Below the pieces are notes generated by a model, which saw only the letters and a list, made by a program, of their open reading frames with translations, did no database searches and was not told the origin of the DNA. From contig NZ_CBDDGH010000006.1 of the NCBI RefSeq assembly GCF_965227725.1, positions 620,001-684,000 on the forward strand: a stretch of 64,000 bases of DNA, in the 5' to 3' direction. Below are positions 50,812-59,413 of this stretch, piece by piece. The position numbers and the translations under genes were made by a program. The stretch's first letter is position 1. Each line of letters starts with the position of its first letter. Source of the DNA: Shimia sp965227725. GTDB lineage: Bacteria; Pseudomonadota; Alphaproteobacteria; Rhodobacterales; Rhodobacteraceae.

Positions 50812-51672
50812 ATGGCGGTTACAGGACGCAAAGACATCCTTGATCGGTTGCGCGCGAAGATCGCGGCAGAGAAGGTCATCATCGGCGGCGGCGCGGGCAC
50901 GGGCCTGTCGGCCAAATGCGAAGAAGCAGGCGGAATTGACCTGATTGTCATCTACAATTCAGGCCGCTATCGCATGGCCGGTCGTGGCTCGCTTGCAGGC
51001 TATATGTCTTATGGCAACGCCAATGAGATCGTCAAAGACATGGGGCGCGAAGTGCTGCCCGTGGTGAAAAAAACTCCGGTTTTGGCGGGTGTGAACGCGA
51101 CCGACCCGTTCTGCATCATGGATGAGTTTCTCGATGATTTGGCAGGCATGGGCTTTGCCGGTGTTCAGAATTTCCCCACAGTGGGCATCATTGACGGTCG
51201 CTTCCGTCAGGAGCTTGAAGCGACGGGCATGTCTTATGAGATGGAAGTTGAGATGATTGCCAAGGCGCGCCAGCGTGATCTGCTGACGACGCCATATGTG
51301 TTCAGCGCTGAGAATGCAGCGGACATGGCCAAAGCGGGCGCAGATGTCATTGTGGCGCATTTCGGCCTGACCACAGGTGGCGCAATCGGCGCGGGCGATA
51401 GCGCACCAGCAATCGAAGACTGCGCGCGCCTTTATGATGAATGGGCCGCTGCGGCCCGTGCGCACCGCGACGACCTGATTTTTATCTGCCATGGCGGCCC
51501 ACTGGCCGAGCCTGAGGATGCGCAAGCCTTCCTTGATCTTTGCCCTGACTGTCATGGGTTCTATGGTGCCTCATCGATGGAGCGCTTGCCGACCGAGCGC
51601 GCCATTTCCGAGCAAACCGCAAAATTCGGCGCGATGCGTCGCGGGGCCGCCGTCAAAAAGGGAGTTGCCTGA
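50812..51672 (+). CDS. TIM-barrel 'phosphoenolpyruvate hydrolase family' protein
   Basis: A 286-residue TIM-barrel protein corresponding to the C-terminal half of plant Tm-1. Motifs include IIGGGAGTGLSAKCEEAGGIDLIVIYNSGRYRM, PVLAGVNATDPF, GFAGVQNFPTVGIIDGRF, HFGLTTGG and ICHGGPLAEPEDAQ. The GRYRM, NFPT and CHGGP segments recur in the regulator at 42454, making the two clear homologues. It is likely the enzyme of a lyase or hydrolase step acting with the preceding UPF0261 protein. No reaction can be assigned from sequence. Confidence 0.88.
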   Translation: MAVTGRKDILDRLRAKIAAEKVIIGGGAGTGLSAKCEEAGGIDLIVIYNSGRYRMAGRGSLAGYMSYGNANEIVKDMGREVLPVVKKTPVLAGVNATDPFCIMDEFLDDLAGMGFAGVQNFPTVGIIDGRFRQELEATGMSYEMEVEMIAKARQRDLLTTPYVFSAENAADMAKAGADVIVAHFGLTTGGAIGAGDSAPAIEDCARLYDEWAAAARAHRDDLIFICHGGPLAEPEDAQAFLDLCPDCHGFYGASSMERLPTERAISEQTAKFGAMRRGAAVKKGVA

Positions 51673-52115
51673 TGATTAAAGCTTATTCTTCTACCGTTAT
51701 CGCCGTGCCGGTGGCGCAGGTCTGGGAGCGGGTGCGCGATTTTAATGGGCTGCCGAGCTGGCATCCCGCCGCCACGGACAGTAAGATCGAAGAGGGGCAT
51801 GCCAATGGCGAGGTGGGCTGCGTGCGCAACTTTGCCCTAACCGATGGCTCTGGCCGCATCCGCGAAACGCTGCTGGCGATCTCCGATCTCGAGCATACGT
51901 TGTCATATGACATGCTCCCCAATGGGCCTTTGCCGTTTGTGAACTACATCGCCAAGATGAAATTCACGCCGATCACTGACCGCAACGAGACTTTTGCGGA
52001 ATGGTGGGCAGATTTTGAGGCCGGAGACGGTCAGAGTCAGCATTGGCATGATTTCGTGGCCAATGATGTGTTTATCGGCGGGTTTCGTGCTCTCGAGGAC
52101 AGCTTCAAGATCTGA
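51672..52115 (+). CDS. SRPBCC family protein
   Basis: A 147-residue START/Bet v1-like fold protein: IKAYSSTVIAVPVAQVWERVRDFNGLPSWHPA is the usual N-terminal helix-grip start, and FAEWWADFEAGDG and FIGGFRALEDSF close the cavity helix. Such proteins bind hydrophobic ligands or act as cyclases. Its ATG overlaps the TIM-barrel stop by one base (TGATG), so it belongs to the same operon. A hairpin follows 9 bases later. Confidence 0.88.
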   Translation: MIKAYSSTVIAVPVAQVWERVRDFNGLPSWHPAATDSKIEEGHANGEVGCVRNFALTDGSGRIRETLLAISDLEHTLSYDMLPNGPLPFVNYIAKMKFTPITDRNETFAEWWADFEAGDGQSQHWHDFVANDVFIGGFRALEDSFKI

Positions 52116-52123
52116 GGTTTTGC

Positions 52124-52156
52124 TTGCTGGCTGGCCGATTGTATATCAGCCAGCAA
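52124..52156 (+). terminator. hairpin after the SRPBCC gene
   Basis: TTGCTGGCTG / CAGCCAGCAA, 10-bp perfect stem, 13-base loop. No T-run follows, so termination efficiency is doubtful. No gene is seen between here and 52398. Confidence 0.45.
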
Positions 52157-52398
52157 CTTCCTCGTCTCTGTCATAGCCAAGAATTTACTGAGTTTTGGCG
52201 AAACCGGCGTGGCGATGATCTGGTTGGAGGCGTCGCGTAGAGTGCCGACATTGCTCTGAATTCGGCGTAGCAATGTAGTGCTGTTGGCCGCTACTTGGGG
52301 CGTTTTGGGCGCGATTGTTGCGAAAGTCCCGCCTGTCGTTCATCCAGTTCGAACTTTCAAACGACAATGCAACGTCCCCTTCCGACCCAACTCAATCG

Positions 52399-53157
52399 CT
52401 AGCCCGGAAAGATCTTTCTAAAGTGGCTGTCGAAATAGTCCCACGTGTAGACAGCGCTATTGCCGGCATAGCCTTCGTAGTAGGATTTGCCGTTTGACGT
52501 GGGCAAGCCGGCCCAGATCTTGGCCAGATTGAGCATAAAGTCCCCACGCGGCATTTCAGCGGCGAGGAAATCGCTGAAGCCGGCCTCTTCCAACAGCTGG
52601 TGTGCCAGCTGGTCCTGCAGCTCAGGATCAAAAACTTCGCTGTGCGGCACCTCCTGATGGCGCACAAGACGGCGCAAAGTGGCGGGGATAAGCTGATAGC
52701 GCCCGATCGCATGGGGCTGGCCCGGGGTGGCGTCAATCCATTGATAAATCTCGGCGATTGTCATTTCCGTTGGCCGTTTAGCGGGCCGGGTCCGGGCGCC
52801 ATGCTGCACCGCATCATAGCCAGCCTTGCCCGCTTCTGCTCCTGCAATCAGAGTCATGAGCTGCTTGGCTGCGGACGGCAGGACCTGCACCTGGACCGGC
52901 GCAAAAAGACCGCCACTGGCACGACCCCGGAAAAGGCTGGCGGCGCCGGGGCGCAAGGCCACCGCACCGCGGCTGACATCGGCGCCGGACGGTTGCGCGA
53001 GAGCGGTACGGTTCGGCACCAAGGAAGAGGTATCGTCAAAGGAAGCGCGCTGCGCAAAGAAGCCGTTTTGGATCAATGAGACACTGTTTGCCTGCACATC
53101 GGACGCCGCGAGGCCGAGAGCCAGAAGGCTGAAACGCAAGGATGAGGCAATAGGCAT
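52399..53157 (-). CDS. exported lysozyme-like glycoside hydrolase
   Basis: A 252-residue protein with a signal peptide (MPIASSLRFSLLALGLAASDVQA). The C-terminal ~140 residues resemble lambda-endolysin/lysozyme-like folds: LIAGAEAGKAGYDAVQHG carries the likely catalytic Glu, and AIGRYQLIPATLRRL and NLAKIWAGLPTSNGKSYYEGYAGN match conserved segments of that group. It may cleave peptidoglycan in the periplasm, for example to let an envelope machine be assembled. The 53-157 residue linker between signal and domain is of unknown nature. An upstream TTG start (53190) is less likely. Confidence 0.7.
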   Translation of the reverse strand: MPIASSLRFSLLALGLAASDVQANSVSLIQNGFFAQRASFDDTSSLVPNRTALAQPSGADVSRGAVALRPGAASLFRGRASGGLFAPVQVQVLPSAAKQLMTLIAGAEAGKAGYDAVQHGARTRPAKRPTEMTIAEIYQWIDATPGQPHAIGRYQLIPATLRRLVRHQEVPHSEVFDPELQDQLAHQLLEEAGFSDFLAAEMPRGDFMLNLAKIWAGLPTSNGKSYYEGYAGNSAVYTWDYFDSHFRKIFPG

Positions 53158-53190
53158 TGGGACCGGCTTTCTGCTGGCGGGATTTTTCAA

Positions 53191-53548
53191 ACGGAATATG
53201 AGGAAATAGGCTTGATAAACCGTTTACCGGCGCGTCCTGTGATGTCTGACTGGAAACTGCGGGCAGGAGGAGGTCTCGCCACGGTCTCTATTGCCGAATG
53301 GAACCAGAGCCAGTGCGAGGGTCACTGCCTCCGCAACCGGCAAGGCGAAGAACGCGCCGGTGCCGTTGAGAGGTTTCCAGAGCGCAGCTTCAGGGGTACG
53401 GTCTACGAGGCAGAAGATCGTTTATTCCCGCCTCCTTTCCGAAATGAACTGTGCTTCGCCTTAGCAGTACGTCGCCAACGCCTTAATAAACCAATGCCCG
53501 TCGAAACGTTGGTGTTTGGGCGTCGATTTACAGCAGAAAAAGGACAAA
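53191..53548. other. intergenic stretch without supported gene
   Basis: An open frame on the plus strand runs through this region into the tRNA gene, but its end (MASPGGLEPPT) is the well-known translation of tRNA sequence and is not a protein. No promoter, repeat or RNA other than the tRNA is evident. Confidence 0.5.
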
Positions 53549-53626
53549 TGGCGAGCCCTGGAGGACTCGAACCCCCGACCTGAGAATTAGAAGTTCCCTG
53601 CTCTAATCCAGCTGAGCTAAGGGCCC
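53549..53626 (-). tRNA. tRNA-Arg (anticodon TCT)
   Basis: The minus strand folds as a cloverleaf of 78 bases, including an encoded CCA: acceptor GGGCCCT/AGGGCTC, D-arm GCTC...GAGC, anticodon arm GGGAA-CTTCTAA-TTCTC with anticodon TCT, T-arm GGGGG-TTCGAGT-CCTCC. It reads AGA codons. Confidence 0.95.
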
Positions 53627-53773
53627 GGTAACGGAGGTAATTAGATAGGCCTTGACGGCATGTCAACAGAGGAGCGCCGCTCTTACTGGTGAATTTGCCG
53701 TCTGGTAATCCGGCTGGGCTGTGCGACTGTTTGATGCGCTGATACGATCTCGCGCAAACCGCTGTCAGGCTGT

Positions 53774-55033
53774 CTATTTGCGCCGTTTGATTGAGATGAT
53801 GCAGCCGGAGTGTTTCAAGTGGCGCGCGGGAACGTCTCTTGCCATTGCGTCCACATTGCCGATGTGGCGGAGCGCGCCTGACGCCAGCAATTGACCTCTC
53901 TCATTTGCCATGCGGCGTGGCCCAAAGCCGCTGGCGACACATTCCCATTCCTCACCTGAAGCGCTCTCCTTGAAGCGCGGGGGATCATGTGGCGCGTGCC
54001 GTCCTGGTACGGCGGCGATGTGCTGAAACTTCTTGGGTGCGGATTGGATTTTTGGCTGATGAGTGGCGGAAGCCGCGGCCTGCCCTGAGGGGGCGGTGAG
54101 CTTTGCCGGGCGGGGCTTCGGACGCACAATGACCGCATATCCGGTGGGCGACTTGTGACCGGGAACCGCCAGATGGGTCGCCGTAGGTTTCGCGGTGCTG
54201 GCAACAGGCTGGGGAATGGCCTGAGGGATTTGGTTGGGCACCGCCACGGGTGTCGGCACCGGTGTTTTTATTGGGGTTTGCAGGGGTGTCGGTGTCGCCT
54301 GAGGGATCGCCTGCGGCGTTGCGGTTGGGGTCGCAATCACAGCAGGAACGCGCTGTGGAATGCGGGCAGGCACCGCGTAAGGGATCGCGATGGGTGTGGC
54401 TTGGGGCACCGCCTGTGGCGTTGGGACCGGCGCGTTTGGCAACGGCGGCACCGCAGTGGGAACCGCCGTGGGCGTGGGTGTCGGGATCGCGGTTGGCTGC
54501 GGGTTCGCTTGTGGTATCGGTTGGGGCGTCGCAATCGGGCGTGGCGCCTGTGGTGGCACAGCCTGCGGCACCGCTTGCGGGACCAGCGGCGGTGCGATCA
54601 CCGGCGTGGGCACGGCGTTGGGGACAGCCACGGGAGTGGGCGTCGGGGTTGCCTGAGGCGTGGCCTGCGGTGCAAGGGGTGGCGCGACAATCAAGGGCGG
54701 CACCTGAGGCGGGATGGCCACCGGCGTTGCAATCGGCGTTCTTTGCGGTGCCAAAACAGGCACCGCTGTGGGGGCCAACACAGGTACCGCGACAGATTGC
54801 GGCGTGCTGGGCGTGCCTTTGGGGGGCAGTTGGGTGGCTGTCGGGCTTGAAGGCCCCGAGGTTTGGGTATTGTGGTGCTGTGATCCGGATTGACCGCATC
54901 CCTGCGCGGACTGGTGTGGATTGCCGACACCGCGACACCAACCGTAGTGGTTTCCGCGCGCCAGTACCGGACCGGAAAACAGCTCTGCGCTCAGGCAGGT
55001 GGCAAGCAACATCACAAGTGTTTGTCTGCGCAT
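53774..55033 (-). CDS. secreted Pro-rich repeat protein
   Basis: A 419-residue protein. After a signal peptide (MRRQTLVMLLATCLSAELFSGPVLA) comes a short Cys-containing segment (GWCRGVGNPHQSAQGC), then about 220 residues (roughly 70-290) in which Pro recurs every two to five residues with Ala, Val, Thr and Gln (for example AVPQATPIAIPYAVPARIPQ). The C-terminal ~120 residues are basic and non-repetitive, with Cys residues in WECVASGFGPRRM and SGCIISIKRRK. Such a rod could span the periplasm or surface. It starts 8 bases after the TpsB-like gene, but has no TPS-type secretion domain that I can see. Family is not recognised. Confidence 0.75.
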   Translation of the reverse strand: MRRQTLVMLLATCLSAELFSGPVLARGNHYGWCRGVGNPHQSAQGCGQSGSQHHNTQTSGPSSPTATQLPPKGTPSTPQSVAVPVLAPTAVPVLAPQRTPIATPVAIPPQVPPLIVAPPLAPQATPQATPTPTPVAVPNAVPTPVIAPPLVPQAVPQAVPPQAPRPIATPQPIPQANPQPTAIPTPTPTAVPTAVPPLPNAPVPTPQAVPQATPIAIPYAVPARIPQRVPAVIATPTATPQAIPQATPTPLQTPIKTPVPTPVAVPNQIPQAIPQPVASTAKPTATHLAVPGHKSPTGYAVIVRPKPRPAKLTAPSGQAAASATHQPKIQSAPKKFQHIAAVPGRHAPHDPPRFKESASGEEWECVASGFGPRRMANERGQLLASGALRHIGNVDAMARDVPARHLKHSGCIISIKRRK

Positions 55034-55040
55034 GGTCCCC

Positions 55041-56585
55041 TCACCAACTGGTTGTCAAAGCGATATAGGCGGCCGCATCCCCTGCCTCGGTCAATGGGCC
55101 GTCTTTCAGCGGAAATCCCACGTAGCTTGACAGGAAGAGGTTACGGCGGAAGTCGATGTCGACGCCAATCCCGACGGAGGCCAGCGTGGCGTCATCGACT
55201 TCAAAATCTGCAGGTGCGTTGTTGGACACATAGCCGAGGTCCAAAAACGCAAATGGCGAGACGCGGTTGATGCCGGGTGTGGCTGGAAAATAGCTTTGGG
55301 ACAGCTCGAACAGAGCGCTGACGCCGGAATCTCCATCCACTTCGTCAAAGCGGTAGCCGCGCAATCCATAGCGATCGCCAAGGAAGAACTCTTCGACAGA
55401 AGGCAGTCGATCATTGGTGTACTGGCCCCAGATTTCGGTGCGCCACGCGGTATTGGCGGCAAGCGCGCTGAGCGGGCTCTCGTACCCAAAACCGCCGCGC
55501 AGATGCCAGAAGGAGGCATCCCCATCATCAAATCCCGGTGCGGTATTGCTGTCTTCGTTCTCTCCATAAGACAGCGTGGCCCCTGCTTCCAGGGCCCCGC
55601 CGCTGGCGAAGCTTTTGCCATAAAGATAGGTCAGCCCGATGACATCCGCTTCGCTGGACAGAGGAACGCCGCCGCTTTCTGAATCTGATTGGGACAGGCG
55701 ATAATCCAGCAGCAGGTAGCCATAGCTTTCGACATCCCTGACCACCGGGTAGCCCAGAGCGAGCGTCAGGTTTTCCCCGTCGATCTCTGTTCTGGCGAAA
55801 CTGCCGGAGATGTCCCGGCGCGCATTCACAGAGCCATAATAGAGCTCGCCATAAAGCCCGTTGCTGTGCAGAGGCAAACGGTAGGTGAGTGCGCCCCAAA
55901 GGGACTCCTCGTTGTCCTGATCCCAGTTGATGGTGCCTGAGGCCTCAAGCCGGAGAAGATCGCCAACAGCAAATGTGGAGTAAAATTCCTGAGCCAAATA
56001 GAGGCTTAGGGCTTCGCCAAGCTCCCGCGGCGGGTTGTCGAGCGTGGCTGTGCCTGCGGATTTGGCCTGTTCCTCAACCAGCACGCGCAGACGAGCCCCG
56101 TTTGACGATGGGAAATCTATCTCGGTGGAGAGGTCGATGTTGGGGATATCTTCTGCCAGCATCACCGCGCGTTCAAAACGCTGGAGCGGCAGCGCAGGCA
56201 CGGAGAGCAACGGCGCAAACACACGCTCCAGAGCGGCGTATGTGTGGGCGTCGACACCTTCGATGATCACCTCCTGAATGTGACCTTCATCCACCACGAT
56301 CGCGCGGCCATCAGACGCCACACGGGCCTCGGCCAGAAAATAACCGTCCTCGCGATAGATCTGGGAAATCGCGGCGGCAACCTGTTCTGCTGTGATCTGC
56401 CCGTGACGCTCGAAGGCAACCTGGCCGGCAAAAGTGAGCAGGACATCGGCGTCATAAACGGTGACACCTTGGACGCTGTGGGTGGATTGCGCATCCCAGC
56501 TCTGCGCACGAAGGGGAGCAGCCCAAACCGCCAAACAGAGTACAAAACTGGCGCAAACACGCAAAGACAACCGCATAGAGCACAT
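55041..56585 (-). CDS. TpsB/FhaC-type outer membrane transporter (Omp85 superfamily)
   Basis: A 514-residue protein with a signal peptide (MRLSLRVCASFVLCLAVWAAPLRA) and a POTRA-type region (VTVYDADVLLTFAGQVAFER; GYFLAEARVASDGRAIVVDEGHIQEVIIEG) followed by a 16-strand-type barrel. The Omp85 landmark LRGYR in loop 6 (GDRYGLRGYRFDEVDGD) and FLDLGYV are present. TpsB proteins export large partner proteins across the outer membrane. The start (MCSMRLSL, 56585) or 56576 are equivalent in support. It precedes the Pro-rich repeat gene and follows tonB. Confidence 0.88.
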   Translation of the reverse strand: MCSMRLSLRVCASFVLCLAVWAAPLRAQSWDAQSTHSVQGVTVYDADVLLTFAGQVAFERHGQITAEQVAAAISQIYREDGYFLAEARVASDGRAIVVDEGHIQEVIIEGVDAHTYAALERVFAPLLSVPALPLQRFERAVMLAEDIPNIDLSTEIDFPSSNGARLRVLVEEQAKSAGTATLDNPPRELGEALSLYLAQEFYSTFAVGDLLRLEASGTINWDQDNEESLWGALTYRLPLHSNGLYGELYYGSVNARRDISGSFARTEIDGENLTLALGYPVVRDVESYGYLLLDYRLSQSDSESGGVPLSSEADVIGLTYLYGKSFASGGALEAGATLSYGENEDSNTAPGFDDGDASFWHLRGGFGYESPLSALAANTAWRTEIWGQYTNDRLPSVEEFFLGDRYGLRGYRFDEVDGDSGVSALFELSQSYFPATPGINRVSPFAFLDLGYVSNNAPADFEVDDATLASVGIGVDIDFRRNLFLSSYVGFPLKDGPLTEAGDAAAYIALTTSW

Positions 56586-56718
56586 ACCAAAACCAAAGGT
56601 GCAACCTGCGCCAAGCCTAGCCGCCAACAAAACAACCGGTAAACAAAAAACGGGGTTCAGGCGCTCATGCCACCCCAAGAGTTGCCATCACGCGCCACTT
56701 CGTAGCGGACAGAAGAGG

Positions 56719-57558
56719 TTATTTGGTGAAATTGATGGGCAGGCGGAAGGCATGCTTCTTTTTGCCAAAGCCATCGGGGGCGGGCGGAAGGCGACCGGCC
56801 CGTTTCACAGCGGCCAAGGCAGCGTTGTCGATGGCGCGAATGCCGGAGGAGGTCGCGACTTTTGCGCGGATCACGCGGCCGTTGGCGCGCACGGAGATCA
56901 TAAGCACCACGCGACCGGAACTTTGCGCCAGCCTTTGCGGCTGGCGTTTGTTTTGCTCGACCAGACGTTTGATCTGCGCCCCCCATTGGCGGGCGAGCTT
57001 GGCCTGGCGGGCCTTACCATTTGCCGACGGAGTGGCCGTATTGACCTTGCCCGCATTGCCCCCTCCCCCCGACCCGGAAGCGCGTTGGGCAAACTGCATC
57101 GCAGATGCTTCAGATTGCGCCTGCCGCGTTTGGGCCGGAGCAGCTTGAGGCGTCGGCGGCGGCGCTTTGGGCTTGGCGGCAGCAACCTCGCGCAGGGGCG
57201 GCGCGAAAACCGCGCGGTCAATCTCCGGCAGTTTGGGCGCCTCAAACATCGCCACCATCTGAGGCGCCATGGTGGAGGGCCGTTCCGGCACTTCAGGCGG
57301 TGGTGCCATTTGGGGCGCCACGTCGCTTTGCTCCATGGGCGTTTGCGGCATCTCGACTTGTGGCACAGAAACACTTGGCGGGGTTTCCCATGCCTGTACC
57401 ATGGACACCATGGTCTGATTTGAGGCCGCGAGGGTGACCTCATAGACGCCCGCATCTCCGGAAGCGTCCATACCGGCGGGGGAAAGCGAAAACCCAAAGG
57501 CCATCAGGAGACCGCAAACAGACAGGGTGAAGGAAAACAGGAGCTGCGCAAATTTCAT
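56719..57558 (-). CDS. tonB: TonB family energy transducer
   Basis: A 279-residue TonB. A single N-terminal membrane anchor (MKFAQLLFSFTLSVCGLLMAF) is followed by a Pro/Glu/Ala-rich periplasmic linker (about residues 60-160, with many APPP and MPQTP elements) and the C-terminal TonB domain (SGRVVLMISVRANGRVIRAKVATSSG...AALAAVKRAGRLPPAP). It transmits proton-motive force from ExbB-ExbD to outer-membrane receptors. The start at 57558 was chosen for the membrane anchor; the open frame upstream is not supported. It follows the second exbD by 11 bases. Confidence 0.9.
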   Translation of the reverse strand: MKFAQLLFSFTLSVCGLLMAFGFSLSPAGMDASGDAGVYEVTLAASNQTMVSMVQAWETPPSVSVPQVEMPQTPMEQSDVAPQMAPPPEVPERPSTMAPQMVAMFEAPKLPEIDRAVFAPPLREVAAAKPKAPPPTPQAAPAQTRQAQSEASAMQFAQRASGSGGGGNAGKVNTATPSANGKARQAKLARQWGAQIKRLVEQNKRQPQRLAQSSGRVVLMISVRANGRVIRAKVATSSGIRAIDNAALAAVKRAGRLPPAPDGFGKKKHAFRLPINFTK

Positions 57559-57569
57559 CTGGCGGTGCC

Positions 57570-57989
57570 TTATTGAACCACAGTCACGAATTCTGCTTTG
57601 CGCACACCGGCCTCGGCCAGTTTGGGCAAAAGGCGCGCCACCGCCTGCGCCGGGGCCTGCTGGTCTGCGCGAATTCTGACAATGACATCGCAGTCGGGTG
57701 CACCGCAAAGCGCCAGATAGCTCTGCACAATGGCGTCTAGGGCTGCGAGGTCTTCGGTGTTACGGCCCACCACATCCTCAAACCCGACGATCCCTTCGGC
57801 GTCGACAAACAGGATAAGCTCTCCTGAGGCGGGGGTGTCCAGCGTGGCTGAAGGTGGGGCAACCTGAAAGGGTTCCGGCGGCGCAATCTCGGCGGACATC
57901 AGGAAAAAGATCAAAAGCAGGAACACCACATTGATCATCGGTATGATGCTTTCGGCGTTGGCTTTGGGACGGAGCTCTTCGAAGTTCAT
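57570..57989 (-). CDS. exbD: ExbD/TolR family protein (second copy)
   Basis: A 139-residue protein with one N-terminal membrane helix (ESIIPMINVVFLLLIFFLM; the helix Asp of ExbD, usually near PLIDV, reads MINV here) and a periplasmic domain (ELILFVDAEGIVGFEDVVG). The replacement of Asp by Asn in the helix motif is notable, since that Asp is thought to take part in proton flow. It starts four bases before the end of the first exbD. Confidence 0.88.
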   Translation of the reverse strand: MNFEELRPKANAESIIPMINVVFLLLIFFLMSAEIAPPEPFQVAPPSATLDTPASGELILFVDAEGIVGFEDVVGRNTEDLAALDAIVQSYLALCGAPDCDVIVRIRADQQAPAQAVARLLPKLAEAGVRKAEFVTVVQ

Positions 57990-58369
57990 GGCATGTCGAC
58001 CAATGTGAGCGCCGGAAAGCCCGCACTGCCGAGAGCTTCCATCACCTCGACTGTGCGCTGCATGGTGGTGTCTTCGCGGGCGCGCAGGATGACAACATCG
58101 GTGGGGTCTTTGGTCAGATCATCAAGCTGTTGCGCGATCTGGGGCAATTCCAGCTCGACCCCGTTGAGGCGCAGCGTGTCGGTGTAGATGTCGACCAGAC
58201 GTGGTGGGCCGGAATAGCTTTGCCCCGAGCCTCCCAGCATCAGCGGCACGCTCATGTCCTGACCAAAGCGCGAGGCCAGCATGAAGAAGACGAGGAGCAA
58301 AAACACCACGTCAATCATCGGCGTCAGGCTGGGTTTGCGGCTGGTGCGCTGACTTTCCAGAGACAACAT
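57986..58369 (-). CDS. exbD: ExbD/TolR family protein (first copy)
   Basis: A 127-residue protein with the canonical helix motif SLTPMIDVVFLLLVFFML (Asp present) and a small periplasmic domain (DVVILRAREDTTMQRTVEVMEAL). It pairs with exbB (one-base overlap) and with the second exbD. Two different ExbD copies in one operon occur in several TonB systems with one copy often divergent. Confidence 0.92.
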   Translation of the reverse strand: MLSLESQRTSRKPSLTPMIDVVFLLLVFFMLASRFGQDMSVPLMLGGSGQSYSGPPRLVDIYTDTLRLNGVELELPQIAQQLDDLTKDPTDVVILRAREDTTMQRTVEVMEALGSAGFPALTLVDMP

Positions 58370-59052
58370 CAGGCGGCCTTTTGCACCTCGGAGACCGGCT
58401 CGTGACGCGGCAGGAAAATCCGTGTGGCCACATCCTCAAGATCAAGCCGCAGGCGGTCGATCTGGGACTCCAGCCAAGACACTGCCATGGTGGCCGGGAT
58501 CGCAACAGCCATGCCCGCCGCAGTGGTCAACAGAGCTTCCCAGATGCCCCCTGCCAGATCAGCGGGGTCTGAGCGGACACCGGCATCCTGCATCGCCTGA
58601 AACGCGGCGATCATGCCCAGCACGGTGCCAAGCAGCCCAAGCAGCGGCGCGATGGTTGCGATCAGCTCCAGAAACTTGAGCCCAGCGCGGGTTTCGGCAA
58701 GTTTGCGTTTGGCCACACGCTCCACCTCAGACAGCGCGTGCTGCTCGGTGTAGGCGGGAATGGACAGGTTCACAAAGGCTGTGTGGGCCACAGTGGCGCG
58801 GATAGAGCGGCGGTGGGCCACCGTTTGAACAGCCGCATCAACTTCACCGGCGCGCCAGTGGCGGATCGCTTTCTCTGTTTTATGACCACCCGTCCAGACG
58901 CCTGACATCGAGAGCCGCAACAGGCACCAGATGATGACCGTGAGCGTCAGAACAGCGAGCAGGGCAATGAGCCAGATGACCACCCCGCCCTCGCTCAGAA
59001 AACCAAGAACCTCCTCCTGTCCGGAAACAACAATGTCCAAGAGTTCATTCAT
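58369..59052 (-). CDS. exbB: ExbB/TolQ/MotA family proton channel protein
   Basis: A 227-residue inner-membrane protein with three hydrophobic segments: GGVVIWLIALLAVLTLTVIIW near the N-terminus and two towards the C-terminus (LIATIAPLLGLLGTVLGMIAAFQAM; GGIWEALLTTAAGMAVAIPATM). The cytoplasmic domain between the first and second is typical of the TolQ/ExbB fold. It is the first gene of the exbB-exbD-exbD-tonB unit. The ATG at 59052 is used; 59082 is an in-frame alternative. Confidence 0.92.
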   Translation of the reverse strand: MNELLDIVVSGQEEVLGFLSEGGVVIWLIALLAVLTLTVIIWCLLRLSMSGVWTGGHKTEKAIRHWRAGEVDAAVQTVAHRRSIRATVAHTAFVNLSIPAYTEQHALSEVERVAKRKLAETRAGLKFLELIATIAPLLGLLGTVLGMIAAFQAMQDAGVRSDPADLAGGIWEALLTTAAGMAVAIPATMAVSWLESQIDRLRLDLEDVATRIFLPRHEPVSEVQKAA

Positions 59053-59227
59053 AGCCGAGCCGCCCTGTGGTGCATGAAACATGAGTGGCTGCGCCACCCA
59101 AAGGGCAACGGAGATCACTTCAGAGAATTGGAGTTTCGCTGGCGGTGCTGGGGTGCAGACTTGGCGTGCGACGGCGGCTATCTCTACCTCGTGCCAGGGA
59201 TTGTCAAGCGGCAAAGCACTGACAGAA

Positions 59228-59248
59228 AAATCTACTCAAGATAGATTT
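59228..59248. promoter_or_regulatory. inverted repeat in the divergent exbB / TonB-receptor region
   Basis: AAATCTA-N7-TAGATTT, perfect 7-bp arms, 176 bases before exbB and 166 before the receptor gene. It could serve both operons. It does not match a known Fur or RirA site that I recognise. Confidence 0.45.
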
Positions 59249-59413
59249 CACCCCAATTAAGTTCCACTATTTGGGACTTCACAAAAATGTCAGAAACGGC
59301 CTTGCATCCCGTTAAGGAAGCTGAAATTTCCGCCACGGCAGCCAGATACAGACCGCGTTGATTCGAGTCTTCCAGCCGATCCTCCCAGAACGACAAAACT
59401 CAAGTATCTGCAT

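Noticed and set aside
53212..53583. Open frame ending in MASPGGLEPPT
   Set aside because: The end is the translation of the antisense of the tRNA-Arg gene, a known artefact; the rest shows no protein features.
54155..55068. Several long plus-strand frames opposite the Pro-rich gene
   Set aside because: They are rich in Arg, Gly and Trp because they mirror Pro codons; the minus-strand frame has a signal peptide and a TpsB neighbour.
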